From assembly GCF_015278255.1 (NCBI RefSeq), contig NZ_JADIJC010000002.1, positions 209,601-273,600 on the forward strand: 64,000 nt of DNA. The letters run 5' to 3'. The stretch's first letter is position 1. Each line of letters starts with the position of its first letter. This DNA comes from Microbacterium hibisci (GTDB lineage Bacteria > Actinomycetota > Actinomycetes > Actinomycetales > Microbacteriaceae). The notes below the pieces were generated by a model, which was given only the letters and a program-made list of their open reading frames with translations, did not search any database and was not told the DNA's origin. Below, piece after piece: positions 36,889 to 44,971 of this stretch. Position numbers and translations under genes: made by a program.

Positions 36889-37685
36889 CGCTGCGAGAGT
36901 CGCTTCCGCTGCCACTCGTGCACGTCGGTCAGCCAGTCCAGCGGTGCCCCGGGGCCGATCCGCGGATCCTCGGCGTCCCGTCCGTCTCGGAGCGCCTCGA
37001 CGTATCGCCGGTCGAGCCCGATCCGCTCCCTGAACTGCGTCGCATCGCCGACGGAGCCGTGCCCCGGCACGACGGCATCCACCGTCCCCATCAGCTGCTC
37101 GAACGCGTCGAGCGCGGCGAGGTAGTCGTCGATGGGACTCGCCGCCTCCAGATCGAGGAACGGCATCAGGATGTCCGACAGCATGTCGCCGGCGATCAGC
37201 ACGCCGCTGTCTTCGACGAGCAGCGCGGCGTGCCCGGGTGCGTGCGCGCGGTGCTCGATGATCCTGACCGCGGGCCCCTCCCACGGAACCCGCGTGGCAC
37301 CGTCGGGCAGCCCGTCGATGAGACCGAGCAGCTCCATGGGGATCTCGTCGGCGTGTTCGGGCGGTAGCCCTTCGGCGATCTGCTGCGTCCAGTCGGGCTC
37401 GGCGAGAACCGCGCGGATGGATGCCGCGCCGCGCGCCGTGCCGTAGCGCGGTGGTTCGCCGAGCGCGGGGTGCCAGAGGACGTGGTCCCAGTCCGGGTGG
37501 GTCGAGAACCCCACCACGACGACGAGTCGGCGCTCGTGGAGGTCGGCAGCCAGCGCCGCCAGCTCCGCGGTGGTGATGCCGGGGTCGACCAGCAGCACGC
37601 CGTCGGAGCCCTCCACGATGACGGCGTTGCTCTGGAGGAACTCGCTCTCGTGGACGAGGACGCCCTCGGCGACGCGGGTCAGCAT
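36873..37685 (-). CDS. MBL-fold metallo-hydrolase
   Basis: Metallo-beta-lactamase-fold hydrolase of 270 aa. Metal motifs are THPDWDH near residue 63 (H-x-D-x-D-H, with Asp where most members have the second His), HAPGHA near 150, AGDMLSD and VPGHGS. No signal peptide is seen. The Asp substitution in the first motif occurs in some subgroups and may change metal content. The substrate is unknown. It converges with the DUF1232 gene. Confidence 0.85.
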   Translation of the reverse strand: MLTRVAEGVLVHESEFLQSNAVIVEGSDGVLLVDPGITTAELAALAADLHERRLVVVVGFSTHPDWDHVLWHPALGEPPRYGTARGAASIRAVLAEPDWTQQIAEGLPPEHADEIPMELLGLIDGLPDGATRVPWEGPAVRIIEHRAHAPGHAALLVEDSGVLIAGDMLSDILMPFLDLEAASPIDDYLAALDAFEQLMGTVDAVVPGHGSVGDATQFRERIGLDRRYVEALRDGRDAEDPRIGPGAPLDWLTDVHEWQRKRLSQRSQKP

Positions 37686-37697
37686 GACCGCGCGGCG

Positions 37698-37865
37698 CTA
37701 CCTGCGCTGTTCGAACGCGCCGGCGGTGATGGGCACGGCGACCGCTGCCGCGATGCAGAGCACGCCCGCGATGAAGACCAGTCCCGGCAGGATCGGCGAC
37801 GCGAACGAGATGCCCACCAGCCACATGCCGCCGATGAGCAGGATGCCGTAGATCACGAACAGCAT
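37698..37865 (-). CDS. Small membrane protein
   Basis: A 55-aa protein made of two hydrophobic segments (MLFVIYGILLIGGMWLVG and LPGLVFIAGVLCIAAAVAVP), ending FEQRR. It begins at ATG 37865 with a strong GGAGGTGG ribosome site and lies 12 nt upstream of the metallo-hydrolase, likely in the same transcript. The function is unknown. Confidence 0.65.
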   Translation of the reverse strand: MLFVIYGILLIGGMWLVGISFASPILPGLVFIAGVLCIAAAVAVPITAGAFEQRR

Positions 37866-37976
37866 GGTCCACCTCCAGGGGAAATCGTTGTCTCCTTGAT
37901 ACTCCGCACGAGACCCGCGGGGGAAGGGGTTGCGCAAACGTCGGCGCTTCGCCGAGGAGGCGACCACAATGGCGGT

Positions 37977-38345
37977 ATGAGACTCGTGCAGGTCGCCCAG
38001 CGCGCCGATGACCCCGAGCGTGCCGCCGCCTTCTACTCCACGCTGCTCGGCACCGAGCCCACCGCGGTGTTCGATCCGCCCGGACTGCTGTTCTTCGATC
38101 TGGACGGCGTGCGGCTGCTTCTCGACAGGGGCGCGCCGACGTCGCTGATCTACCTGCAGGTCGACGACGTCGACGCCGCGCTCGCGCGCCTCGGCGAGCG
38201 CGCCGAGGTCGTCTCGCCACCGCACGTGATCTTCACGCACGGCGACGACGCACTCGGTCCGGCTGGTCACGACGAGTGGCAGACGTTCGTCAGGGACTCC
38301 GAGGGCAACACCGTCGGGCTGGTCGCGTTTCGACCCCGGCCGTGA
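37977..38345 (+). CDS. VOC-family (glyoxalase/dioxygenase-fold) protein
   Basis: A 122-aa single-module vicinal oxygen chelate protein: QVAQRADDPERAAAFYSTLL at the start, YLQVDDVDAALARL in the middle and VRDSEGNTVGLV at the end. Metal-ligand positions are not all filled by His/Glu, so it may be a binding protein and not an enzyme. CACAAT lies 6 nt before ATG 37977, again a leaderless arrangement. Confidence 0.8.
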   Translation: MRLVQVAQRADDPERAAAFYSTLLGTEPTAVFDPPGLLFFDLDGVRLLLDRGAPTSLIYLQVDDVDAALARLGERAEVVSPPHVIFTHGDDALGPAGHDEWQTFVRDSEGNTVGLVAFRPRP

Positions 38346-38436
38346 GCCCGCAGGCTGCGCACTCACATAGAGGCGCAGCGTGCAGCCTGCTGCTATCGAC
38401 TCGATAACGCCGTGCAGATTGCGCGAGCCGGCGGCG

Positions 38437-38442
38437 TAGCCT
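38437..38442 (+). promoter_or_regulatory. -10 box of leaderless sdaA transcript
   Basis: TAGCCT ends 7 nt before the sdaA ATG at 38450, with no separate ribosome site in the gap. The palindrome TATCGACTCGATA (38395-38407) lies about 30 bp upstream and could be a regulator site. Confidence 0.5.
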
Positions 38443-38449
38443 GGATGAG

Positions 38450-40042
38450 ATGAGCGCCTACGTCTCGGCGTTCGAGCTGTTCTCCATCGGCGTAGGACCC
38501 TCGAGCTCCCACACGGTCGGTCCGATGCGGGCCGCCGTCGACTTCGTCGCGCGACTGCGCGACTCCGGCGAGCTCCCGCGCGTCGGCCGGGTCACGTGCA
38601 CGCTGTACGGCTCCCTCGGTGCCACAGGTATCGGTCACGGCACCCCCGACGCCGTGGTGGCGGGTCTGCAGGGGCTGGAGCCCGAGACGGCGGACCCGGA
38701 TGCCGTGCGCTCGGCGTGGAGCGCCTGGCCCGACGACCGGCCGCTCGAGCTCGCCGGCGTGCACGCGGTGCCGTTCGCTCGCGGCGACGTCGTCTTCGCG
38801 CCCCGGACCCGCCTGCCCGGCCACCCGAACGCGATGACGCTCGAGGCCTGGGTCTCCTCCCACGATGGTCCGCCGCGCGCGCTCGCCGCGACGCCGTTCC
38901 GAGAGACCGGCGCGGCCGCGCCCGCAACGATCGAGCAGGCGACGGATGCCGGACTCCTCGTCCGCGAGACCTATTACTCCGTCGGCGGCGGCTTCATCCG
39001 CCGCGAGGGCGACGCCGCCGCGGGCGGCCCGACGGATGCGCGGTCGTTCCCGCTCGCGTTCGACAGCGCCGAGGAGCTCCTGGCGCTGTGCGACGAGCGC
39101 GGCATCACGATCGCGGAGGCCGCGCGTGTCAACGAGGAGTCCCTGCGCCCCGACGAGGACATCGCCGAGGGCCTCGACCGGATCTGGGACGCGATGGCGT
39201 CGTGCGTCGAAGCGGGCCTCGAGGCCGACGGCGTGCTGCCCGGCGTCCTCGGGGTGAAGCGCCGGGCGGCATCGATCCGCGCGCAGCTCGAGGCGAGTGA
39301 GGCCGATGGCCGCCGCGAGCTCCCGGGCGAGTGGCTGGGCGCTTTCGCGCTGGCCGTCAACGAGGAGAACGCGGCCGGCGGACGCGTCGTCACCGCGCCG
39401 ACGAACGGCGCCGCGGGCATCGTCCCGGCGGTCGCGATGTACTGGTGGCGGTTCCTCGCCGACTCGGGCCTCGGGGCGGGCAACGCCGTCACGCCCTACG
39501 GCGAGCTGGTCGGCAGCGCCCTGCTCGGCTACCACGGGCACGCGGCGAGCCTCGAGGAGGCCGCAGGCTGGGACGAGGAGCAGGTTGCCGAGGCGAACCG
39601 GCGGCGCGGCATCCGTCGGTTCCTTCTCACGGCGACCGCGCTGGGTTCGCTGTTCAAGGCCAACGCGTCGATCTCGGGGGCCGAGGGCGGCTGTCAGGCC
39701 GAGGTCGGCTCGGCGTGCGCGATGGCTGCGGGCGGACTGACCGCCGTCATGGGCGGCACGAATCGTCAGATCGAGAACGCCGCCGAGATCGCGATGGAGC
39801 ACCATCTCGGCCTCACGTGCGATCCCGTCGGCGGGCTCGTGCAGATCCCCTGCATCGAGCGCAACGCCATCGCCGCGTCGACGGCGGTGACGGCGGCGCG
39901 GCTCGCGCTGCGCGGCGACGGATCGCACTACGTGTCGCTCGACGCCGTGGTCGAGACCATGCGGCAGACGGGCATCGACATGTCGCACAAGTACAAGGAG
40001 ACGAGCGAGGGCGGCCTCGCGGTCAACGTCATCGAGTGCTGA
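38450..40042 (+). CDS. sdaA: L-serine ammonia-lyase, iron-sulfur type
   Basis: Single-chain L-serine dehydratase producing pyruvate and ammonia (530 aa). The N-terminal motif [16 protein letters not shown] and the three cluster-binding cysteine regions [20 protein letters not shown] and IPCIERN are present. The C-terminal [20 protein letters not shown] is typical. It is about 70 residues longer than the usual ~455. Part of the excess lies between LPGHPNAM and [11 protein letters not shown] (about 140-175). The reading frame is open and codon use is normal, so this is an insertion and not a fusion artefact. Confidence 0.93.
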   Translation: MSAYVSAFELFSIGVGPSSSHTVGPMRAAVDFVARLRDSGELPRVGRVTCTLYGSLGATGIGHGTPDAVVAGLQGLEPETADPDAVRSAWSAWPDDRPLELAGVHAVPFARGDVVFAPRTRLPGHPNAMTLEAWVSSHDGPPRALAATPFRETGAAAPATIEQATDAGLLVRETYYSVGGGFIRREGDAAAGGPTDARSFPLAFDSAEELLALCDERGITIAEAARVNEESLRPDEDIAEGLDRIWDAMASCVEAGLEADGVLPGVLGVKRRAASIRAQLEASEADGRRELPGEWLGAFALAVNEENAAGGRVVTAPTNGAAGIVPAVAMYWWRFLADSGLGAGNAVTPYGELVGSALLGYHGHAASLEEAAGWDEEQVAEANRRRGIRRFLLTATALGSLFKANASISGAEGGCQAEVGSACAMAAGGLTAVMGGTNRQIENAAEIAMEHHLGLTCDPVGGLVQIPCIERNAIAASTAVTAARLALRGDGSHYVSLDAVVETMRQTGIDMSHKYKETSEGGLAVNVIEC

Positions 40043-40104
40043 TGCGCCCGTCCGCCCCGCCCGGAACTCGAGTGTCCACGGCGAGACGGTGGCCCGACGT
40101 GCCG

Positions 40105-40170
40105 AGGTGGCGTTTGTGGCCGCCACCACCGCGGTGAGGCGGCACGAGCTGCCACCTTTCACCGCGCCCG
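40105..40170. repeat. Solo copy of the ~74-bp GGTGGC repeat
   Basis: AGGTGGCGTTTGTGGCCGCC, then an inverted part ending GAGCTGCCACCTTTC, matches the three tandem units at 41303-41520. It lies in the 138-bp gap between sdaA and the DUF559 gene. Confidence 0.65.
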
Positions 40171-40180
40171 GACGCACCGC

Positions 40181-41164
40181 TCACCCTGGCGTCCACCCCC
40201 GACGCAGCAAGACGGCACTGATGATCGAGACCGCCGAGGGCGGCGTTCCTCTGATGTGATCCGAGGTCAGGCGTACGACCTCCCAGCCCGCGGCGGCATA
40301 CGCCGCATGCTTCTCGATGTCGCGATTCCATTGCCGACGACTCGTGCGGTGGTGATCGCCTTCCACTTCGACGATGGTGCGGTGCATCCGGTACACGGCG
40401 TCCGCGATGCCCAACAGCCGACCGTCACCGTCGCGGATCTCGACATCGAGCTCCGGCTCCGGCAGCCCGGCGGCTTCCGCATCGATGCGATACTCCGTCT
40501 CCAACGGCGAGGCGCTCCCCACTCGGATCAGATCGAGCGCCCGTCGCAGCTTGCCCGAGCCGCGGCGCCGGCCCGCGTACGCCGCGCGCCGCAGCTTCTC
40601 CGGCGTGGTCAGCTGCTTGTGGGGCAGCGGTGTGCCGCGGTCGTCGCGAGGGATCCGGACGAACGCGTCGCCGAGCACCACAAGCTGGCGCACGCTCAAC
40701 TCGCGGGCGAGCATCGCCCATGTCGACGCGGGGCTGCTCACCCGCAGTCCATCGAATTCCTCGACGCTGACCAGGGTGGGCGAGATCTTGATCGCACGGA
40801 TGCCGCGACGCCGAGGAGCGCGCGCCGGGGCACGCACGGCGACGTGGAGGTCTTCGCCGTGCTGGAGCGGGCCGCCCCAGATGACCGCCGCGGTCGTCCC
40901 CGCGAAGAAGGCGCTCGGCGACATGATCTTGCGGTAGGCGCGCGCCAGGCGCAGCACTCGCCGTCGCTGCGCGCGGTCGCGTGCCAAGGGCGTCTCCGTC
41001 TCGGCCGACGAGTCCTGGGGTTCTGGCCGAAGACGCACGCCGCGGAACGGGGTGTCGATGTCCTTGCCGCGCAGTCGCCGGCGTGTGGCCCCGGCGTCGA
41101 GGGCTTCGGAGCAGGTGAAACTCTCGCCGAGTTGAGGGGGAAGCGGGGCGGCGGGGCTCGGCAT
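40181..41164 (-). CDS. DUF559 endonuclease-like protein with AbiEi-like N-terminus
   Basis: Protein of 327 aa. The N-terminal half (SEALDAGATRRRLRGKDI, then RGVRLRP) looks like the winged-helix antitoxin/regulator part of AbiEi-type proteins. The C-terminal 110 residues form a DUF559/Vsr-like nuclease-fold domain: ETEYRIDAEAAGLP, IADAVYRMHRTIVEVEGDHHR and WEVVRLT. The Asp and ExE residues fit a PD-(D/E)xK-type core, but activity is unproven. No toxin gene is adjacent. ATG 41164 follows CAGATT by 6 nt. It is flanked on both sides by members of the same repeat family. Confidence 0.78.
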   Translation of the reverse strand: MPSPAAPLPPQLGESFTCSEALDAGATRRRLRGKDIDTPFRGVRLRPEPQDSSAETETPLARDRAQRRRVLRLARAYRKIMSPSAFFAGTTAAVIWGGPLQHGEDLHVAVRAPARAPRRRGIRAIKISPTLVSVEEFDGLRVSSPASTWAMLARELSVRQLVVLGDAFVRIPRDDRGTPLPHKQLTTPEKLRRAAYAGRRRGSGKLRRALDLIRVGSASPLETEYRIDAEAAGLPEPELDVEIRDGDGRLLGIADAVYRMHRTIVEVEGDHHRTSRRQWNRDIEKHAAYAAAGWEVVRLTSDHIRGTPPSAVSIISAVLLRRGWTPG

Positions 41165-41302
41165 CCTTCCAATCTGCTGGTGCTGCGGGACCTGGCAGGT
41201 TCTTGATCGCGGAGATGTGGAGAGCCCGCCCCGACTGGGTGGCAGGGGAGGAACCGAGACGCTACTCCCCGCGCCACAGCTCTGGGGCGGTCGCTCGCGC
41301 GC

Positions 41303-41520
41303 AGGTGGCAGTTGTGGTCGCGTCACCACCGAGGCGGCGACCTGGCTGCCACCCCGAGCGCGGCGCTCAGGCAGAAGGTGACAGTTGTGGTCGCCACCCC
41401 GCCCAGGTGGCGACCCGGGCTGCCACCCCGAGCGCGGCGCTCACGCAGAAGGTGGCAGCTGTGGTCGCGTTCCCACCCGGGTGGCGGCCAGAGGTGCCAC
41501 CTTCATCCGCGCACAGGCGC
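41303..41520. repeat. Three tandem ~74-bp GGTGGC repeat units
   Basis: Units beginning AGGTGRCAGYTGTGGTCG start at 41303, 41376 and 41450 (periods 73 and 74). Each contains an inverted segment (GGTGGCGACC...GCTGCCACC) and, in the first two, CCGAGCGCGGCGCTCA. The tract lies in the 482-bp gap between the DUF559 and HSP20 genes. No ORF in it is credible. Confidence 0.85.
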
Positions 41521-41566
41521 CGGCTCCGGAGCCATCCCGTGTTCGTTGTGAGCGAACACCGAGCAC

Positions 41567-41593
41567 TTAGCACTCGCGCACCCCGAGTGCTAA
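41567..41593. promoter_or_regulatory. CIRCE element (HrcA operator)
   Basis: A perfect match to the consensus TTAGCACTC-N9-GAGTGCTAA, 53 bp before the HSP20 start. CIRCE is the binding site of the heat-shock repressor HrcA. Confidence 0.96.
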
Positions 41594-41603
41594 TCTGGAC
41601 GTA

Positions 41604-41637
41604 GTTGAGCCGAGGCGGCTCAACTCTCGAACGAGAG
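41604..41637 (+). promoter_or_regulatory. 5'-UTR hairpins of hsp20, one covering the ribosome site
   Basis: Two stem-loops sit in tandem between CIRCE and the start codon. GTTGAGCC/GGCTCAAC is an 8-bp stem at 41604-41624. CTCTC-GAAC-GAGAG at 41624-41637 has a 3' arm that runs into the Shine-Dalgarno GAGAGGAGA. Melting at high temperature could free the ribosome site. This role is inferred from the layout only. Confidence 0.45.
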
Positions 41638-41646
41638 GAGATAACC

Positions 41647-42102
41647 ATGGCCACGTACGACCCGTTCCGCGATCTCGACCGCCTTGCGTCCGGTCTCTTC
41701 GACGCTCGCCGCGGCCCGCGCCGCATGCCGATGGACCTCTATCGCGACGGCGACCACTACGTGCTGACCGCCGACCTGCCGGGCATCGACCCGGGCTCGG
41801 TCGACATCGACGTCGACGGCCAGCTGCTGACGATCCGCGCCGAGCGCACGCTCCACAGCGGCGACGACGTCAAGTGGATCACCCGCGAGCGCGAGGCGGC
41901 GAGCTTCCTGCGCCAGCTGAACCTGGGCCAGGGCATCGACACCGAGCGCATCGCCGCGAGCTACAACAACGGCGTGCTGAGCGTCACGATTCCGGTGAGC
42001 GAGAAGGCCAAGCCGCGCAAGATCGAGGTGACGTCCGAGGGCTCTGCGCCGACCATCCGCGCGCACGAGTCGAGCGAGACGCCGCAGCCGATCGAGCAGT
42101 AG
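41647..42102 (+). CDS. Small heat-shock protein (HSP20/alpha-crystallin)
   Basis: Cytosolic holdase chaperone of 151 aa. It begins ATYDPFRDLDRLASGLF, the alpha-crystallin domain starts at MPMDLYRDGDHYVLTADLPG (about residue 31), and NGVLSVTIPVSEKAKPRKIE contains the conserved GVLxxxxP motif. A 20-residue Ser/Thr/Pro tail follows. It is under a perfect CIRCE site and so is expected to be HrcA-repressed and heat-induced. Actinobacterial hsp20 genes are often HspR-regulated, so CIRCE control here is notable. ATG 41647 has a strong GAGAGGAGA site. Confidence 0.95.
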   Translation: MATYDPFRDLDRLASGLFDARRGPRRMPMDLYRDGDHYVLTADLPGIDPGSVDIDVDGQLLTIRAERTLHSGDDVKWITREREAASFLRQLNLGQGIDTERIAASYNNGVLSVTIPVSEKAKPRKIEVTSEGSAPTIRAHESSETPQPIEQ

Positions 42103-42125
42103 CGACGCGCCGCTTTCGAGATGAC

Positions 42126-42160
42126 GGATGCCTCGCCCCGGGCCAAGGGGCGAGGCATCC
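42126..42160. terminator. Bidirectional terminator between hsp20 and tdk
   Basis: A perfect 14-bp stem, GGATGCCTCGCCCC with GGGGCGAGGCATCC, and a 7-nt loop in the gap between two convergent genes. The stem ends are the GGATGCC/GGCATCC heptamers that recur throughout the window. Confidence 0.75.
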
Positions 42161-42194
42161 GGCGCGTCGGCCACGAGGCATCCGCCGCGTCCGG

Positions 42195-42779
42195 CTAGGT
42201 GCGTGCGCCGCCGGTGAAGTGCCGCCGGCAGCGCGCCTGGTACGACTCGATGCCGCCCACCTGAGCCCGTGTGGGGATGCGCGGATCGCCGCCGCCCTCG
42301 TCCACGATCCGCTGGTGGAAGGCGGCGTCCTCGCCGCAGACGGCGCACACCGCGGTGAGCTTGAGCACGTCCTCGGCCATCGCCATCAGCGCGGGCAGCG
42401 GCTCGAACGGGCGGCCGTCGAATGTGATGCACAGCCCGGACACCACCACTGCGACCCCGTCCGCGACGAGCGCGTCCACCGCGGGCACGAGCTCGGGGCC
42501 GAAGAACTGCGCTTCGTCGATCGCCACGAGGTCCAGTCCTCGCCCGCGCACCGACGAACCGAGCGCCTCGGCGTCCGGCACCGACCGCGACGGGATGCTC
42601 AGTCCCGAATGCGAGCTGACGAGGCCCTCGCCCCGGCGGTCGTCGAGTGCGTGGCTGACGACCTCGACCTCGAGTCCTGCGATGCGGGCGCGTCTCACGC
42701 GGCGCAGCAGTTCCTCCGACTTGCCGGCGAACATCGGACCGGCCACCACCTGCAGCCTGGCCTGGGTGCGCGTGTGCAT
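42195..42779 (-). CDS. tdk: Thymidine kinase
   Basis: Type II thymidine kinase of 194 aa phosphorylating thymidine for salvage. The P-loop GPMFAGKSEELLRR starts near residue 15, VAIDEAQFFG contains the catalytic Glu region, and the zinc-binding cysteines are in CAVCGEDAAFHQR and YQARCRRHF. ATG 42779 lies 7 nt after TAGTCT, so the message is probably leaderless. The length is normal. Confidence 0.95.
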   Translation of the reverse strand: MHTRTQARLQVVAGPMFAGKSEELLRRVRRARIAGLEVEVVSHALDDRRGEGLVSSHSGLSIPSRSVPDAEALGSSVRGRGLDLVAIDEAQFFGPELVPAVDALVADGVAVVVSGLCITFDGRPFEPLPALMAMAEDVLKLTAVCAVCGEDAAFHQRIVDEGGGDPRIPTRAQVGGIESYQARCRRHFTGGART

Positions 42780-42843
42780 GGCGCCCAGACTACGTGCGGC
42801 TAAGCTCTCACCGACCCGCCCCGGACCGTCAGCAAGGATGCCG

Positions 42844-43962
42844 ATGCCCGCAGATTCCGCCGCGCCCGTGCCCGCGGCATCCGTCCGTCCCGAATCGCAC
42901 CCGCGCACCGCGCCCACCCCCGCGGACGCCGGGCGCAGGGAGCGGGAACTCACGGCTCCGGTGTCGCTGACGCTGCCGAACGGGCGGCTCGACCCCGACG
43001 CCATCGGCTTCGCCCGCCGGCCGCTCGTCGACACCTCAGGCATCGGACGAGGCCTCGGGCGCAACAAGCGCTGGGAATACTGGAACGTCACGACCCCGAC
43101 GCACATCCTCGCGCTCACCGTGTCGTCGCTCGACTACGCGGCGGTGCACGAGGTGTGGGTGTTCGACCGCGCGACCGAACGCTCGTGGGGGACCTCGGCG
43201 ACGGTGCTGCCCGCGCGCGACGTGCACTTGGCACTCACCGTGCGGGAGGAGCGGGGCCCGGACTGCGCGGCGCGAGCGCGCGCGAAAGACCTCGAGATCG
43301 ACGTCGATCCCCGGCCCGCCACGGCGGGCGAACCCGCGGGCACGCGGCTGCGGGCGCGGATCCCGGAGGCCTCGTTCGACGTGTTCGCCGCGCTGCCCGA
43401 GGGGCACGAGAGCCTGGCCGTCGTGGTGCCGTGGAGCAGCCGCCGGTTCCAGTACACGGTGAAGGACGTCGCGCGCCCCGCGCACGGCTCGGTCACCGTC
43501 GAGGGGGTCACGTACGACGTCCCCGCCGGAGAGTCGTGGGCCGTGCTCGACCACGGACGTGGGCGCTGGCCCTACGCCATCGGCTGGAACTGGGGAGCAG
43601 GGTCGGGGGTCTCGAGCGGTCGCACGATCGGCATCCAAGTCGGCGGGAAGTGGACCGAGGGCACCGGCTCCACCGAGAACGCGTTCTTCGTCGACGGTCG
43701 TCTGCACAAGATCCACGACGAGCTCTCGTGGGACTACGACCTCGCCGACTGGCGACGGCCATGGCGGGTCGCGGGTGGCGGGCTCGCGGCATCCTTCACC
43801 CCCTTCTACGACAAGGTGACGCGCACGAATCTCGGCATCGTCGCATCGCGCACCGACCAGTGCTTCGGCCACTGGGCGGGCACGTTCACGCTGCCGGACG
43901 GTGAGATCGTGGCGCTCGAGGGGATCCTCGGATGGGCCGAAGAAGTGCGCAACCGCTGGTGA
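42844..43962 (+). CDS. DUF2804 family protein
   Basis: Protein of 372 aa with family hallmarks: NKRWEYWNVTTPTHILALTV near residue 75, WSSRRFQYTVKDVARPAHGS, WAVLDHGRGRWPYAIGWNWG and a C-terminal DQCFGHWAGTFTLPDGE. These aromatic-rich repeats suggest a two-lipocalin-like beta fold, as in tocopherol cyclase or hydroxyneurosporene synthase-like proteins. The function is unknown. It is preceded by an Ala/Pro-rich N-terminus. ATG 42838 is an alternative start. Confidence 0.82.
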   Translation: MPADSAAPVPAASVRPESHPRTAPTPADAGRRERELTAPVSLTLPNGRLDPDAIGFARRPLVDTSGIGRGLGRNKRWEYWNVTTPTHILALTVSSLDYAAVHEVWVFDRATERSWGTSATVLPARDVHLALTVREERGPDCAARARAKDLEIDVDPRPATAGEPAGTRLRARIPEASFDVFAALPEGHESLAVVVPWSSRRFQYTVKDVARPAHGSVTVEGVTYDVPAGESWAVLDHGRGRWPYAIGWNWGAGSGVSSGRTIGIQVGGKWTEGTGSTENAFFVDGRLHKIHDELSWDYDLADWRRPWRVAGGGLAASFTPFYDKVTRTNLGIVASRTDQCFGHWAGTFTLPDGEIVALEGILGWAEEVRNRW

Positions 43963-44032
43963 CGCACGCGCCGTCTTCACGTGACGCGCGCGGGGACTGG
44001 TGCCGGGGCGCGGTGGGGTCCACTATTCATCC

Positions 44033-44971
44033 GTGACGAATGACACGGTGACGGATGCCGTCCACGTGCGTGATCTGCAGGTCCGGCGCGGCAGCACGGA
44101 GGTGTTCGCGAGCCTCGATCTCGACATCCCGCGCGGCCAGATCACCGGGCTGATGGGGCCGTCGGGCTGCGGCAAGACGACGCTCATGCGGTCGATCGTC
44201 GGGGTGCAGAAGGTCGCCGGCGGCCGCGTCACCGTGCTCGGCGAACCGGCCGGCTCTGCTGCGCTGCGCCGCCGGGTGGCGTACGACACGCAGGCCGCGT
44301 CGGTGTACGGCGACCTCACCATCCGGCAGAACCTGCGCTACTTCGCCCGGCTCGTGGGCGCGCCGCGCAGCGACGTCGACCGCGTCATCGACGAGGTCGG
44401 TCTGGCCGAGCAGCGCGACCAGACGATCGACTCGCTCAGCGGCGGGCAGGAGAGCCGCGTCTCGCTCGCGGTCGCGATGCTCGGCGCGCCGGAGCTGCTC
44501 GTGCTCGACGAGCCGACCGTCGGCCTCGACCCGGTGCTGCGGACCGAGCTGTGGGAGGTGTTCCGCGGTCTCGCCGATGCGGGGGCGACGCTCATCGTGT
44601 CGAGCCACGTCATGGACGAGGCGCTGCGCTGCGACCGCCTGCTGCTCATGCGTGCCGGTCGCATCATCGCCGACACGACCCCCGACGGCCTTCTCGCCGA
44701 CACCGCGACCACGGATCCGGATGCCGCGTTCCTGGCCCTCATCGAGCGCGACGCCCTTCGACAAGCTCAGGGGCCGGGCGGTGCTCAGGGGCCGGGCGGT
44801 GTTCAGGGACCGCAGGAGTCGGTCGGTGAGCCTGTCGAACCGCATCCGCTCACGCGCCGGGAGGCCCGCGAGCAGGCGCAGCACCCGCACGGGCAGGCGC
44901 AGCACCCGCACGGGCAGGCGCAGCACCCGCACGAGCAGGCCCAGCACCCGCACGAGGGAGGCCGGCCGTGA
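44033..44971 (+). CDS. ABC-2 type transporter ATP-binding protein with repeat-built tail
   Basis: Cytosolic exporter ATPase of 312 aa. Walker A is GPSGCGKTTLM, the signature is LSGGQESRVSLAVAM and Walker B is LLVLDEPTVGLD, followed by VSSHVMDE. The core ends near residue 240. The last 70 residues derive from repeats: an 18-bp unit (QGPGGA, QGPGGV) bounded by REP-like arms, and four 21-bp units encoding QAQHPHG/E. GTG 44033 follows CACTAT by 6 nt. Its stop overlaps the permease start (GTGA). Probable role: drug or lipid export. Confidence 0.9.
   Translation: MTNDTVTDAVHVRDLQVRRGSTEVFASLDLDIPRGQITGLMGPSGCGKTTLMRSIVGVQKVAGGRVTVLGEPAGSAALRRRVAYDTQAASVYGDLTIRQNLRYFARLVGAPRSDVDRVIDEVGLAEQRDQTIDSLSGGQESRVSLAVAMLGAPELLVLDEPTVGLDPVLRTELWEVFRGLADAGATLIVSSHVMDEALRCDRLLLMRAGRIIADTTPDGLLADTATTDPDAAFLALIERDALRQAQGPGGAQGPGGVQGPQESVGEPVEPHPLTRREAREQAQHPHGQAQHPHGQAQHPHEQAQHPHEGGRP
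44757..44839. repeat. REP-like inverted repeat inside the ABC ATPase gene
   Basis: TTCGACAAGCTCA (44757-44769) and TGAGCCTGTCGAA (44827-44839) are inverted copies matching at 12 of 13 positions. They flank an 18-bp tandem duplication (AGGGGCCGGGCGGTGYTC, about 2.5 copies). A related hairpin is at 45716-45746. This motif type is usually intergenic in actinobacteria; here it is translated in frame. Confidence 0.75.
44872..44955. repeat. Four 21-bp tandem repeats encoding a His-rich tail
   Basis: Units of 21 bp start at 44872, 44893, 44914 and 44935. The first three are nearly identical and the fourth differs at two positions. Each encodes QAQHPHG or QAQHPHE, so the ATPase ends with eight His residues in four HPH triplets. 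Confidence 0.92.

Noticed and set aside
40181-41164. Type IV toxin-antitoxin system
   Set aside because: The N-terminus looks AbiEi-like, but no AbiEii-type nucleotidyltransferase gene is adjacent.
44872-44955. CRISPR or insertion footprint at the 21-bp repeats
   Set aside because: Units are contiguous, in frame and coding, so they are a protein tandem repeat.
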